64,000 nucleotides of DNA from Campylobacter helveticus (lineage in GTDB: Bacteria > Campylobacterota > Campylobacteria > Campylobacterales > Campylobacteraceae). Each line of letters begins with the position of its first letter. Position 1 is the first letter of the stretch. The position numbers and the translations under genes were made by a program. This document shows, piece by piece, positions 57,268 to 64,000 of this stretch. Location of the stretch: assembly GCF_002080395.1 (NCBI RefSeq), contig NZ_CP020478.1:880886-944885 (forward strand), read 5' to 3'. The notes beneath the pieces were generated by a model, which was given only the letters and a program-made list of their open reading frames with translations, made no database searches and was not told where the DNA came from.

Positions 57268-58127
57268 CAATTTCCCCAATTTAATTTTTCTTTTAAAATT
57301 TGAAAATAATCCCTATTTTTAGGGTGAATTAAACCTACGCCCTTATCGCTTAAACCCACTTTTATACTTTTAAACGCATCGACTTCATAATGCTCCTGTC
57401 CATCTACGCACAAAATACAATCTTTCGCCCTGACTTCAAGTTCAAATCCTCTTGGCAAAACAATGGGGCGTTGCGTTAAAGAGTGTGAGCAAACAGGTGT
57501 GAGTATAAAAACTTCCGCTAAAGTATAAACTATGGGACCATTCGCACTTAAATTATATGCGGTCGAGCCAGCGGGAGTCGCGATGATAAGCCCATCGCCA
57601 AAGTATTGATTAAAAATTTTACCCTTTCTAAATACCTCAATGGACACCATAGAGCTCATTTGTTTTCTAAAAAATACAACATCATTAAAGGCGTTTTTGT
57701 GTAAAATTTCACCCTCTTTAGTTTCGAGCATTAACTCAAGCATAAAAGGCATTTCAAGTCTAAAATTCCCCTCAAAAAATTCCTCAAAAAAATTTGCGGA
57801 TTCTTGCAAAGAAAGGGTTGTTAAAAAACCAAGCTTACCCGCGTGAATTCCCAAAATCGCCTTTTCATACTCATAAGCTTTCCTACAAAGCGATATCAAA
57901 GTGCCATCTCCACCCAAAGAAATCACAAAATCACTACGCCTAAAAAGCTCATTAAGCTCAAATTTGGGTAAGTTTAAATTTTTAGAACTTTCTTTAAAAA
58001 GTAGAAGTTCAACGCCCTTTTGTTTTAAAATTTTTTCAAGACCTAAAATTTCTGTGTCTAAATTTGAATTTGGTCTTGAAACAAGTCCAATTTTTTTAAC
58101 ATTTTTATAATTAAATTTGTTTTGCAT
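57267..58127 (-). CDS. nadK: NAD kinase
   Basis: A 286-residue enzyme that phosphorylates NAD to [14 protein letters not shown] is near residue 73 and [13 protein letters not shown] NAD-binding segment further on ([15 protein letters not shown]). It is the first gene of the large minus-strand cluster. There is no ribosome site before the ATG and a TATAAT ends only six bases upstream, so the transcript may be leaderless. Confidence 0.94.
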   Translation of the reverse strand: MQNKFNYKNVKKIGLVSRPNSNLDTEILGLEKILKQKGVELLLFKESSKNLNLPKFELNELFRRSDFVISLGGDGTLISLCRKAYEYEKAILGIHAGKLGFLTTLSLQESANFFEEFFEGNFRLEMPFMLELMLETKEGEILHKNAFNDVVFFRKQMSSMVSIEVFRKGKIFNQYFGDGLIIATPAGSTAYNLSANGPIVYTLAEVFILTPVCSHSLTQRPIVLPRGFELEVRAKDCILCVDGQEHYEVDAFKSIKVGLSDKGVGLIHPKNRDYFQILKEKLNWGN

Positions 58128-58133
58128 AAAAAA

Positions 58134-58139
58134 ATTATA
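58134..58139 (-). promoter_or_regulatory. Sigma-70 -10 box close to the nadK start
   Basis: TATAAT on the minus strand ends six bases before the nadK ATG, so initiation would occur at or next to the A of the start codon. Confidence 0.55.
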
Positions 58140-58172
58140 ACAAAACTTAGCAAAGCAAAAGAATAAAGATAT

Positions 58173-58178
58173 TATAAT
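58173..58178 (+). promoter_or_regulatory. Sigma-70 -10 box for aspS
   Basis: TATAAT, 28 bases upstream of the aspS ATG. Divergent to the nadK promoter. Confidence 0.55.
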
Positions 58179-58206
58179 TCCACAAATTTTATTTTTAAGG
58201 AAAAGA

Positions 58207-59958
58207 ATGCGTAGTCATTACAACACAAACTTAGATAAAAATAATATCGGCGAAGAGGTAAAGCTCTGCGGTTGGGTTAATAGCTACCGCGACCACGGAG
58301 GGGTGATTTTTATCGATTTAAGGGATAGAAGCGGACTTATCCAGCTCGTATGCGACCCAAAAGATAGTCAAAAAGCCCACGAAATAGCAACTAGGGTGAG
58401 AAATGAATTTGTCCTAATCGCACACGGAAAAGTGCGTTCAAGAGGCGAAGGACTCACAAATGATAAACTTAAAACGGGTGAAATTGAAGTGATAGTCAGT
58501 GAGCTAATCATAGAAAATGAAAGTGCTGTGCCACCTTTTGCCATAGGTGATGAAAGTGTCAATGAAGAACTTCGTTTAAAATACCGCTTTTTAGATTTAA
58601 GAAATCCACGCCTCTATGAAAATTTCGCTTTGCGTTCAAAGGCTTGTATTGCGGCTAGAAATTCTTTAGCCTCTATGGGCTTTTTGGAGGTGGAAACGCC
58701 TATTTTAACTAAGGCTACGCCTGAGGGTGCAAGGGACTATCTCGTGCCTTCTCGTGTGCATCAGGGCGAATTTTATGCCCTACCTCAAAGTCCGCAACTT
58801 TTCAAACAACTTTTAATGTGTGCGAATTTTGACCGCTATTTTCAAATCGCAAAATGCTTTAGAGATGAAGATTTAAGAGCAGATAGACAGCCTGAATTTA
58901 CGCAAATTGATGTGGAGATGAGCTTTTGCAAACAAGAAGATGTGATGAAAGTAGCAGAAACTTTCTTAAAAGATATTTTTGCCGCTTGTGGTAAGCAAAT
59001 CAAAACACCTTTTAGGCAGATGAGCTATAAAGAAGCTATGGAAAATTATGGCTCAGACAAGCCTGATTTAAGATTTGATTTAAAGCTCATTGATGTGATA
59101 GACATTTTTGCGAAGTCAAATAATGAAATTTTTGCAAACATCGCCAAAGATAGCCGCAAGAACCGCGTTAAAGCTCTAAGAGTGCCAAAAGGCGACACGC
59201 TATTTTCCAAAAGACAAATGCAAAGATTTGAAGAATTTGTGCGTAAATTTGGAGCGCAAGGACTGGCTTTCATACAGGTAAAAGAGGACGGACTAAAGGG
59301 ACCGCTTTGTAAATTTTTTGACGAAGCGGATTTAAAAGAGCTTGAAAAAAGATGTGGTTTAGAAATAGGCGATGTCGTGTTTTTTGGTGCGGGAGTGAAA
59401 AAGGTCGTGCTTGATTATATGGGGCGTTTTAGACTTTTCTTAGCTGAGGAATTAAAGCTTTTAGACCCTAGCATTTTAGAATTTTTATGGGTTGTGGATT
59501 TCCCTATGTTTGAGAAAAATGACGATGGCTCTTATTCTGCTATGCACCATCCTTTCACTATGCCTAAAAACATAGACGAAGAAGATTTGGAAGAAATTTC
59601 TTCCATAGCCTATGATGTCGTTTTAAATGGCGTTGAGCTTGGCGGTGGAAGCATAAGAATTCATAAAAATGAAATTCAACAAAAAGTCTTTAAGCTTCTA
59701 AACATTAACGAGGAAGAGCAAAGAAATAAATTTGGCTTCTTGCTTGATGCTTTAAGCTTTGGTGCGCCACCGCACGGAGGCATAGCCATAGGGCTTGACA
59801 GGCTTATAATGCTAGTAAGCGGAGCGAATAGCATTAGGGAGGTCATAGCCTTTCCTAAAACACAAAGAGCGCAGTGCCTGATGACAGAAGCACCGAGCGT
59901 GGCAAGTAATGAAGCAATGAGAGAGCTAGGAATTAAATTAAGGGAGAAAGTAAAATGA
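58207..59958 (+). CDS. aspS: Aspartyl-tRNA synthetase
   Basis: A 583-residue class II synthetase of the bacterial type with an OB-fold anticodon domain ([20 protein letters not shown]), a GAD insertion domain and the class II motifs ([29 protein letters not shown]). Campylobacter lacks AsnRS in what I know, so it may also charge tRNA-Asn. AAGGA precedes the ATG. It overlaps adk by four bases. Confidence 0.96.
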   Translation: MRSHYNTNLDKNNIGEEVKLCGWVNSYRDHGGVIFIDLRDRSGLIQLVCDPKDSQKAHEIATRVRNEFVLIAHGKVRSRGEGLTNDKLKTGEIEVIVSELIIENESAVPPFAIGDESVNEELRLKYRFLDLRNPRLYENFALRSKACIAARNSLASMGFLEVETPILTKATPEGARDYLVPSRVHQGEFYALPQSPQLFKQLLMCANFDRYFQIAKCFRDEDLRADRQPEFTQIDVEMSFCKQEDVMKVAETFLKDIFAACGKQIKTPFRQMSYKEAMENYGSDKPDLRFDLKLIDVIDIFAKSNNEIFANIAKDSRKNRVKALRVPKGDTLFSKRQMQRFEEFVRKFGAQGLAFIQVKEDGLKGPLCKFFDEADLKELEKRCGLEIGDVVFFGAGVKKVVLDYMGRFRLFLAEELKLLDPSILEFLWVVDFPMFEKNDDGSYSAMHHPFTMPKNIDEEDLEEISSIAYDVVLNGVELGGGSIRIHKNEIQQKVFKLLNINEEEQRNKFGFLLDALSFGAPPHGGIAIGLDRLIMLVSGANSIREVIAFPKTQRAQCLMTEAPSVASNEAMRELGIKLREKVK

Positions 59959-60530
59959 AAGAATTGTTTTTAATCATAGGTGCGCCGGGCAGTGGTAAAA
60001 CAACGGATGCGAGTTTAATAGCAAAGGCAGATGCTAATGTAACGCACTATTCCACAGGCGACTTGCTAAGAGAAGAAGTGGCAAGTGGAAGTGAGCTAGG
60101 TAAGACCATAGATAGCTTTATTTCTAAAGGGAATTTAGTGCCTTTGGAAGTGGTGATAAACACTATCGTTACGGCTTTAAAAAATGCCCCTACCAAAACC
60201 ATCATCATAGACGGCTACCCAAGAAGCGTGGAGCAAATGATGGAATTTGACAAGGTTTTAGGTGAGCAAAATGAGGTTGTTTTAAAAGGCGTGATTGAAG
60301 TGCGTGTGAGCGAAGAAGTGGCTAAAGATAGAATTTTAGGTAGAAATCGTGGCGCTGATGACAACGAAGAAGTTTTTTATAATAGAATGAAAGTTTATAT
60401 CGAGCCTTTGGAGGAAATTTTAAGCTTTTATCAAAAAAAGAAGCTTCATTTCATTATAGACGGCGAAAGGGCGATTGAACCTATCGTTGCCGATATGAAA
60501 AGCTTAATTGAAAAAATTCAAAATATTTAA
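59955..60530 (+). CDS. adk: Adenylate kinase
   Basis: A 191-residue short-type adenylate kinase (AMP + ATP to 2 ADP). The P-loop is [12 protein letters not shown] (7-18) and [10 protein letters not shown] is the NMP-binding motif. It lacks the long LID insertion. The ATG overlaps the aspS stop. Confidence 0.94.
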   Translation: MKELFLIIGAPGSGKTTDASLIAKADANVTHYSTGDLLREEVASGSELGKTIDSFISKGNLVPLEVVINTIVTALKNAPTKTIIIDGYPRSVEQMMEFDKVLGEQNEVVLKGVIEVRVSEEVAKDRILGRNRGADDNEEVFYNRMKVYIEPLEEILSFYQKKKLHFIIDGERAIEPIVADMKSLIEKIQNI

Positions 60531-60550
60531 ACCATTTTAAAGGAGAAACA

Positions 60551-61013
60551 ATGAAAAAACAAATTTTACTTCCACTACTCGTGGGGGGGGGCTTTAATCA
60601 GTGCTTGTAGCACAAGTCAAATTCACAATGTCCAAACTCAAGGAGAAATTCCAAAAGAATTTCTATATGCTAACGCAAAATGTGGCGAAAGCGAGGAAGA
60701 GCAGTATTTGCAAAAGCAAATCATTAATAGGCTCAAAATGAAAAATATTTATGGTAGAGACCTTAATATAAAATGTAAAATTTTGCATTATGATGAGGGA
60801 AATCGCTTTGCAAGATATATGGTAGGCTTTGGTGCGGGTGCTGCCACCACGACAATTAAAATAGAGCTGAAAAATCAGCAAAACGAAAAAATAGGCGAAT
60901 TTGAAGTAACTGCCGAAATGTCAATGGGTGCTTTTGGTGGCTCTGCTCTTAACACCCTAGAAGAAAGTGCCACTAAAGTGGTTGATTATGTAGAGAAAAA
61001 TTTTATTAAATAA
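60551..61013 (+). pseudogene. Phase-variable lipoprotein, OFF in this sequence
   Basis: ATG 60551, with AAGGAGAAAC upstream, opens MKKQILLPLLV and runs into nine G (60583-60591), after which this frame ends at a TAG. One G fewer gives LLVGGALISACSTSQIH: a lipoprotein signal with lipobox ISAC, followed by an open 110-residue-plus frame to the stop at 61013. The ON form (8 or 11 G) is about 153 residues. The mature part has a glycine-rich patch (GFGAGAATT) and no family that I recognise. It lies between adk and ppa, which I recall as neighbours in C. jejuni, so it may be an insertion. Confidence 0.85.
60583..60591 (+). repeat. Poly-G tract, 9 G, in the lipoprotein signal sequence
   Basis: Nine consecutive G in the coding region, 11 codons after the ATG. 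Eight or eleven G give the full lipoprotein frame. Confidence 0.95.
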
Positions 61014-61022
61014 GGAGAAAAA

Positions 61023-61544
61023 ATGGATTTAAGTAAGATTAAGGTGGGAGATGTCCCAAATAAAATTAATGCCGTTATCGAAATTCCATATGGCTCAAGT
61101 GTAAAATATGAGCTTGATAAGGATAGTGGGGCGATTTTTGTCGATAGAGTAATGGCGAGTGCGATGTTTTACCCAGCAAATTATGGCTTTATCGCTAATA
61201 CTTTGGCTGATGATGGCGACCCTGTGGATATTTTGGTTTTAAATGAATATCCTATCCAAGCGGGGGCGGTGATTCCTTGTCGTCTAATAGGCGTTTTGAT
61301 AATGGAGGATGAAAGCGGAATGGATGAAAAGCTTTTAGCTGTGCCAGCAGATAAAATAGATGCGAGGTATAAAGACATCAAAAGCTACACAGACTTACCA
61401 GAGGCGACACTTAATAAAGTTAAAAATTTCTTTGAAACTTACAAAATTTTAGAGCCTAATAAGTGGGTTAAAGTGCAAGATTTTAAAGATATTGACGCTG
61501 CTGTGGAAATTTTAGAAAAAGCTATCAAAAACTATAAAGCTTAA
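61023..61544 (+). CDS. ppa: Inorganic pyrophosphatase
   Basis: A 173-residue soluble type I enzyme that hydrolyses pyrophosphate. Metal-binding segments: ANYGFIANTLADDGDPVDIL (about 53-72) and the ESGMDEKLLAVP region near 98. AAGGAG lies before the ATG. It is followed by a hairpin, so the aspS-adk-lipoprotein-ppa transcript ends here. Confidence 0.95.
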   Translation: MDLSKIKVGDVPNKINAVIEIPYGSSVKYELDKDSGAIFVDRVMASAMFYPANYGFIANTLADDGDPVDILVLNEYPIQAGAVIPCRLIGVLIMEDESGMDEKLLAVPADKIDARYKDIKSYTDLPEATLNKVKNFFETYKILEPNKWVKVQDFKDIDAAVEILEKAIKNYKA

Positions 61545-61550
61545 ACACTC

Positions 61551-61572
61551 TGGGAGGAATTTAACCCTCCCA
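61551..61572 (+). terminator. GC-rich stem-loop after ppa
   Basis: TGGGAGG and CCTCCCA form a 7-base stem with an 8-base AT loop, 6 bases after the ppa stop. It has no strong T-run, so a terminator role is likely but not certain. Confidence 0.6.
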
Positions 61573-61693
61573 CCAATCTACAATACTTAAATAAATTTTA
61601 TAAAAATATTTAAAAATAAGATATTGTCATCAAAATATCTTCTAAAGCCTTTAAAAATTTCATAAATAAGATAGGGGGAATTTAAGATGAACT

Positions 61694-61810
61694 TTGCAAA
61701 AAATCATTTCGTATATCATTATAGGATTTGTTTTGGCTACCATTCCAGCACTTATTGATTTATATCAACTCTTCAAAAAAATTAATTTTGATAAAATACA
61801 TAAGTTATAA
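61694..61810 (+). CDS. Possible 38-residue membrane peptide
   Basis: A short frame from TTG 61694 reads LQKIISYIIIGFVLATIPAL and continues with a basic tail ending KIHKL. It has one membrane segment and a size like small hydrophobic stress or toxin peptides. The start is TTG and the ribosome site GGGGGAAT is 20 bases away, so expression is doubtful. The following gene also encodes a membrane protein. Confidence 0.3.
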   Translation: MQKIISYIIIGFVLATIPALIDLYQLFKKINFDKIHKL

Positions 61811-61828
61811 TATTTTTTGGGCTGTATT

Positions 61829-62299
61829 ATGTGGCTAAATTTTTTTCAAGGGATATCATCTATACCATTGTCAATAATATGCCAGATAGTTATAGTTACG
61901 CTATTAATATTTTTAATATTTAATTTTATTATGGTGTTAGCGTTTCTCGTAACATCGCTATTGTTGTTACTTTATGCGGCGTATGTATTGCTATGCTTAC
62001 TTAAACTCTTATCCTTAAATTTTCTCAATTTTATCATTCAAAAAATCACTCATTGCATAATTGAAAAAACCCATTTTAAAAATGAATTTTATATTGGTTG
62101 TTTCGCACTTTTTGCCATTCTCATTGCTTATTCTTTGAATTTTTCAATAGTTATTGGCTATTTAAAATTATTTAATTTTGCTCCCAATATCATTCATATG
62201 AGTTCATACTACCAAAATAACGGCATTTGCTCAAATATTCCATCAAATGCCTACATTCACCTTTTGGGAGATAATAAGAACATCAATATCCCCATTTAA
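61829..62299 (+). CDS. Hydrophobic membrane protein, function unknown
   Basis: A 156-residue protein starting MWLNFFQGISSIPLSIICQI, with three or four membrane segments (about 10-65 and 90-120) and a short hydrophilic C-terminal part that contains one Cys. The ribosome site is poor. No family recognised. It lies in the AT-rich accessory end next to toxin-antitoxin and recombinase genes. Confidence 0.5.
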   Translation: MWLNFFQGISSIPLSIICQIVIVTLLIFLIFNFIMVLAFLVTSLLLLLYAAYVLLCLLKLLSLNFLNFIIQKITHCIIEKTHFKNEFYIGCFALFAILIAYSLNFSIVIGYLKLFNFAPNIIHMSSYYQNNGICSNIPSNAYIHLLGDNKNINIPI

Positions 62300-62830
62300 T
62301 GAAAAATTTGTATTTAATTTAAAATATACGGAACACAAATTTGAAACTAGAAATTGCAATTAGTCAAACTAGCAAATATTTTAATTTATTTTATGGTGTC
62401 AATTTTTAAATGAAACCAAACATTGATTTTAAATCTTATTTAACTATGTGATAAATGTAGCATAGAATATATATATGGTGCGGTTAGCGAGATTTGAATA
62501 AATTAATATAACTTCCTGTATTTACATATAATTATTTTATATTTTTCATAAAGTCAATAGGTAGGTCAATAGACTTTTCGATAATTTCCCCACTTCACTT
62601 TCATTTACTTTTGCGTTTTAAATCTTTCACAGGACAAAAAATCAACATTTTTACAAACCATAAAGAAGCAAGGCGATTTTTTGAGATGATGAAAAACAAA
62701 AAGATAAGGAAAGGGTATAAATAAATTTAAACATTAGGGAAATAAAAGCTAACATTTTAAAAACTCTTAAGTTAAATTTGCTATCCCTTTTACCATTTCC
62801 ACCCATCGAATCTTAAATCATTATCTTGCA
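62300..62830. other. 531-base gene-poor stretch with a coding remnant
   Basis: Very AT-rich. A frame without start, about 62566-62724, reads LLLRFKSFTGQKINIF and then NHKEARRFFEMMKN before a TAA, which looks like the tail of a lost gene. No RNA gene or recognisable repeat was seen. It separates the membrane-protein gene from the toxin gene. Confidence 0.4.
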
Positions 62831-63106
62831 TTAATATTTTTTAAATAAATCTTGGTGTCTGCCTATGCGGTAATAATTAACTTCCCTATCATCTCTCTTG
62901 TAGATTATAACTAAATCGCCAAAAATATGGCACTCTCTAAAATTTTTCAAATCACCTTTTAGGGCGTGGTCTTTGTAACTTTGTGGTAAAATATCTAATA
63001 TTGCTAAATCTTCAACACACTTTTTAATTGCCTTAATATCCCAATTTTGTTTTCTAACCAATTTTAAATCTTTAGCAAAACTATTTTAAAAAATTTGATT
63101 ACGCAT
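62831..63106 (-). pseudogene. YafQ-like toxin gene broken by an early nonsense codon
   Basis: The ATG at 63106 overlaps the antitoxin stop by eight bases, as expected for such pairs. The frame reads MRNQIF, then TAA (63086-63088), then NSFAKDLKLVRKQNWDIKA and on to the end at 62831. Without that stop it would be a 91-residue RelE/YafQ family mRNA endonuclease: ALKGDLKNFRECHIFGDL and VNYYRIGRHQDLF are typical of YafQ. A TTG at 63061 could start a shorter product lacking 15 residues. The stop is in place of a codon such as TAT or TTA by one base. So the toxin is probably inactive. Confidence 0.8.
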
Positions 63107-63389
63107 TTTCAGCTTCAATCTCTTTATCAACAGCTTCTAATAGTCTATCAAAGTTAGTATAAGGTGTTGGTTCGTCTTTTGCTAAAATTGCTTTAGTTTC
63201 CTTTGTTAGTTCTTCTTTTTTTATTTTTTTAGTGCTAAAAGAATTTCTTAGTTTTTTTTGCAAAAATTTAAAAAACTCTTCATTTTCTTTTAATTGCAAA
63301 CTTAGTTTTTCCGCCCTTTTTTCTGCTAAAGAAAGTGCATAAACCAATTGTTTTGGAGTTGCATTTTCGTATTTTGCATAATCATACAT
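63099..63389 (-). CDS. Antitoxin-like protein paired with the YafQ-type toxin
   Basis: A 96-residue, highly charged helical protein starting MYDYAKYENATPKQLVYALS, without obvious DNA-binding motif of the RelB/DinJ type. Its place just before the toxin, with overlapping ends, supports an antitoxin role. AAAGGAATAAAA precedes the ATG. The gene is intact although the toxin is not. Confidence 0.68.
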   Translation of the reverse strand: MYDYAKYENATPKQLVYALSLAEKRAEKLSLQLKENEEFFKFLQKKLRNSFSTKKIKKEELTKETKAILAKDEPTPYTNFDRLLEAVDKEIEAENA

Positions 63390-63483
63390 TTTTATTCCTT
63401 TCTCTTTTTGTTTTATAGTTATAAAACAATCATATTAAATTCAGTCTTATTATTTTTTAAGTGATTTTAGCAAAAAATCAAAC

Positions 63484-64000
63484 TCACCCCAAATTCCCCA
63501 AAGCCTTCCTAAGCATTTCATTATTTGCCTTAGCATAAATGGTTGTTGTTTGCATACTTGCGTGTCTTAGTATCTTTTGTATAACGACAAGATTGACATT
63601 TTGTGAGGTGAGTTTCATCGCTAAGATATGTCTTAAGAGGTGCAGACCTTTTTTATGAATTAAAGCCTTAGCATAAATTCTATTAATGATAATAAAAGCA
63701 TTGCTCCTGTTTAAAAGTTTTCCATTATGCGTTTGCATAATATAATTACTCTCTTTCAAATACTCTTTAAAATAATCAAGCTCATCATCAATATAAGCTT
63801 TTTTAATATAAGCAAATTGTTCCTTGCCTCCCTTAGCAAGTATATTAATTTTTAGCATATCTTCTTCATCTTCATTAAAATCACACAAACGCACTTTTAA
63901 GCTTTCTGAAATTCTAAGCCCCGCATAAAGCACTAATTTAATAAGAAGTGCATTTCTAAAACTTGCATAATCTTCTTTTTGTATTTTTAGTCTTTCTATG
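63484..64000 (-). CDS. Tyrosine recombinase/integrase, partial (N-terminus beyond right edge)
   Basis: About 172 C-terminal codons of a tyrosine recombinase that stays open to the right edge. The catalytic residues are seen in order: Arg in GLRISESLKV, His-x-x-Arg in LHLLRHILAM, His in ILRHASMQTTTIY, and the nucleophile Tyr in that last motif. It is similar to XerC/XerD/XerH and phage-type integrases. It may be the mobility gene of the accessory stretch to its left, or the chromosomal XerH. The missing part would decide. Confidence 0.87.
   Translation of the reverse strand, partial: IERLKIQKEDYASFRNALLIKLVLYAGLRISESLKVRLCDFNEDEEDMLKINILAKGGKEQFAYIKKAYIDDELDYFKEYLKESNYIMQTHNGKLLNRSNAFIIINRIYAKALIHKKGLHLLRHILAMKLTSQNVNLVVIQKILRHASMQTTTIYAKANNEMLRKALGNLG

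Noticed and set aside
1..64000. CRISPR arrays, rRNA and tRNA genes
   Set aside because: No regularly spaced direct repeats, and no cloverleaf or rRNA-like sequence was seen in any gap; the gaps are mostly short and AT-rich. A tRNA scan would be decisive.
1..64000. Insertion sequences or prophage
   Set aside because: No transposase, terminal repeats or phage structural genes were seen; only the partial tyrosine recombinase at the right edge.

Overview
The window looks like a chromosomal segment of a thermotolerant Campylobacter. Reasons: AT-rich DNA, densely packed and overlapping genes, a napAGHBLD cluster, a monomeric NADP isocitrate dehydrogenase, TATAAT -10 boxes without clear -35 boxes, long poly-G tracts at contingency genes, a DUF2920 gene, and several gene strings that I recall in the same order in C. 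jejuni. The species cannot be fixed from the sequence; C. upsaliensis or C. helveticus would be plausible. Synteny statements rest on memory, not on a search.

Layout. 1-7.3 kb: icd (cut by the left edge), psd and a membrane metallophosphoesterase, then gltX, a YggT protein, a lytic transglycosylase and a convergent lipoprotein. 7.4-12.2 kb: an accessory island with two paralogous 422/429-residue proteins, each behind a sigma-54 promoter, a secreted protein with a double-glycine-like motif between them, and a small restriction-modification pair. 12.3-25.9 kb: conserved genes mobB, fbp, a Cys-rich small protein, metG and a MurF-like protein; then a sigma-28 promoter driving a small exported protein plus an EF-hand protein; then ogt, acnB, an ankyrin protein, an SDR, an NhaC-type antiporter and trmA. 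25.9-30.3 kb: a type IIG restriction-methyltransferase and a phase-variable DUF2920 gene (OFF). 30.3-35.5 kb: truA, an LptF/LptG-type permease, prepilin peptidase, uppS, a poly-G tract with an orphan coding scrap, and a chemoreceptor. 35.6-47.3 kb: mogA, corA, purU, cca, two small genes, a LysE-like remnant, azlCD, a previously unlisted 54-residue membrane protein, and the periplasmic nitrate reductase operon. 47.4-58.1 kb: a long one-strand envelope cluster (nadK, recN, cbrR, tatD, mltD, rlpA, kdsC, lptC, lptA, engB, mreD-like, mrdA). 58.2-61.5 kb: aspS, adk, a phase-variable lipoprotein (OFF) and ppa. 61.5-64 kb: a decaying accessory tail with small membrane proteins, a YafQ-type toxin broken by a nonsense codon beside an intact antitoxin, and a tyrosine recombinase cut by the right edge.

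The most interesting signal is a set of poorly described proteins tied to the flagellar transcription hierarchy: two sigma-54 genes and one sigma-28 operon, all inserted between conserved housekeeping genes. They are candidates for flagellum-coexpressed, possibly exported, factors. The second theme is contingency: three poly-G tracts (15, 13 and 9 G). In two of them the tract sits inside a reading frame and the length seen here puts the gene OFF.
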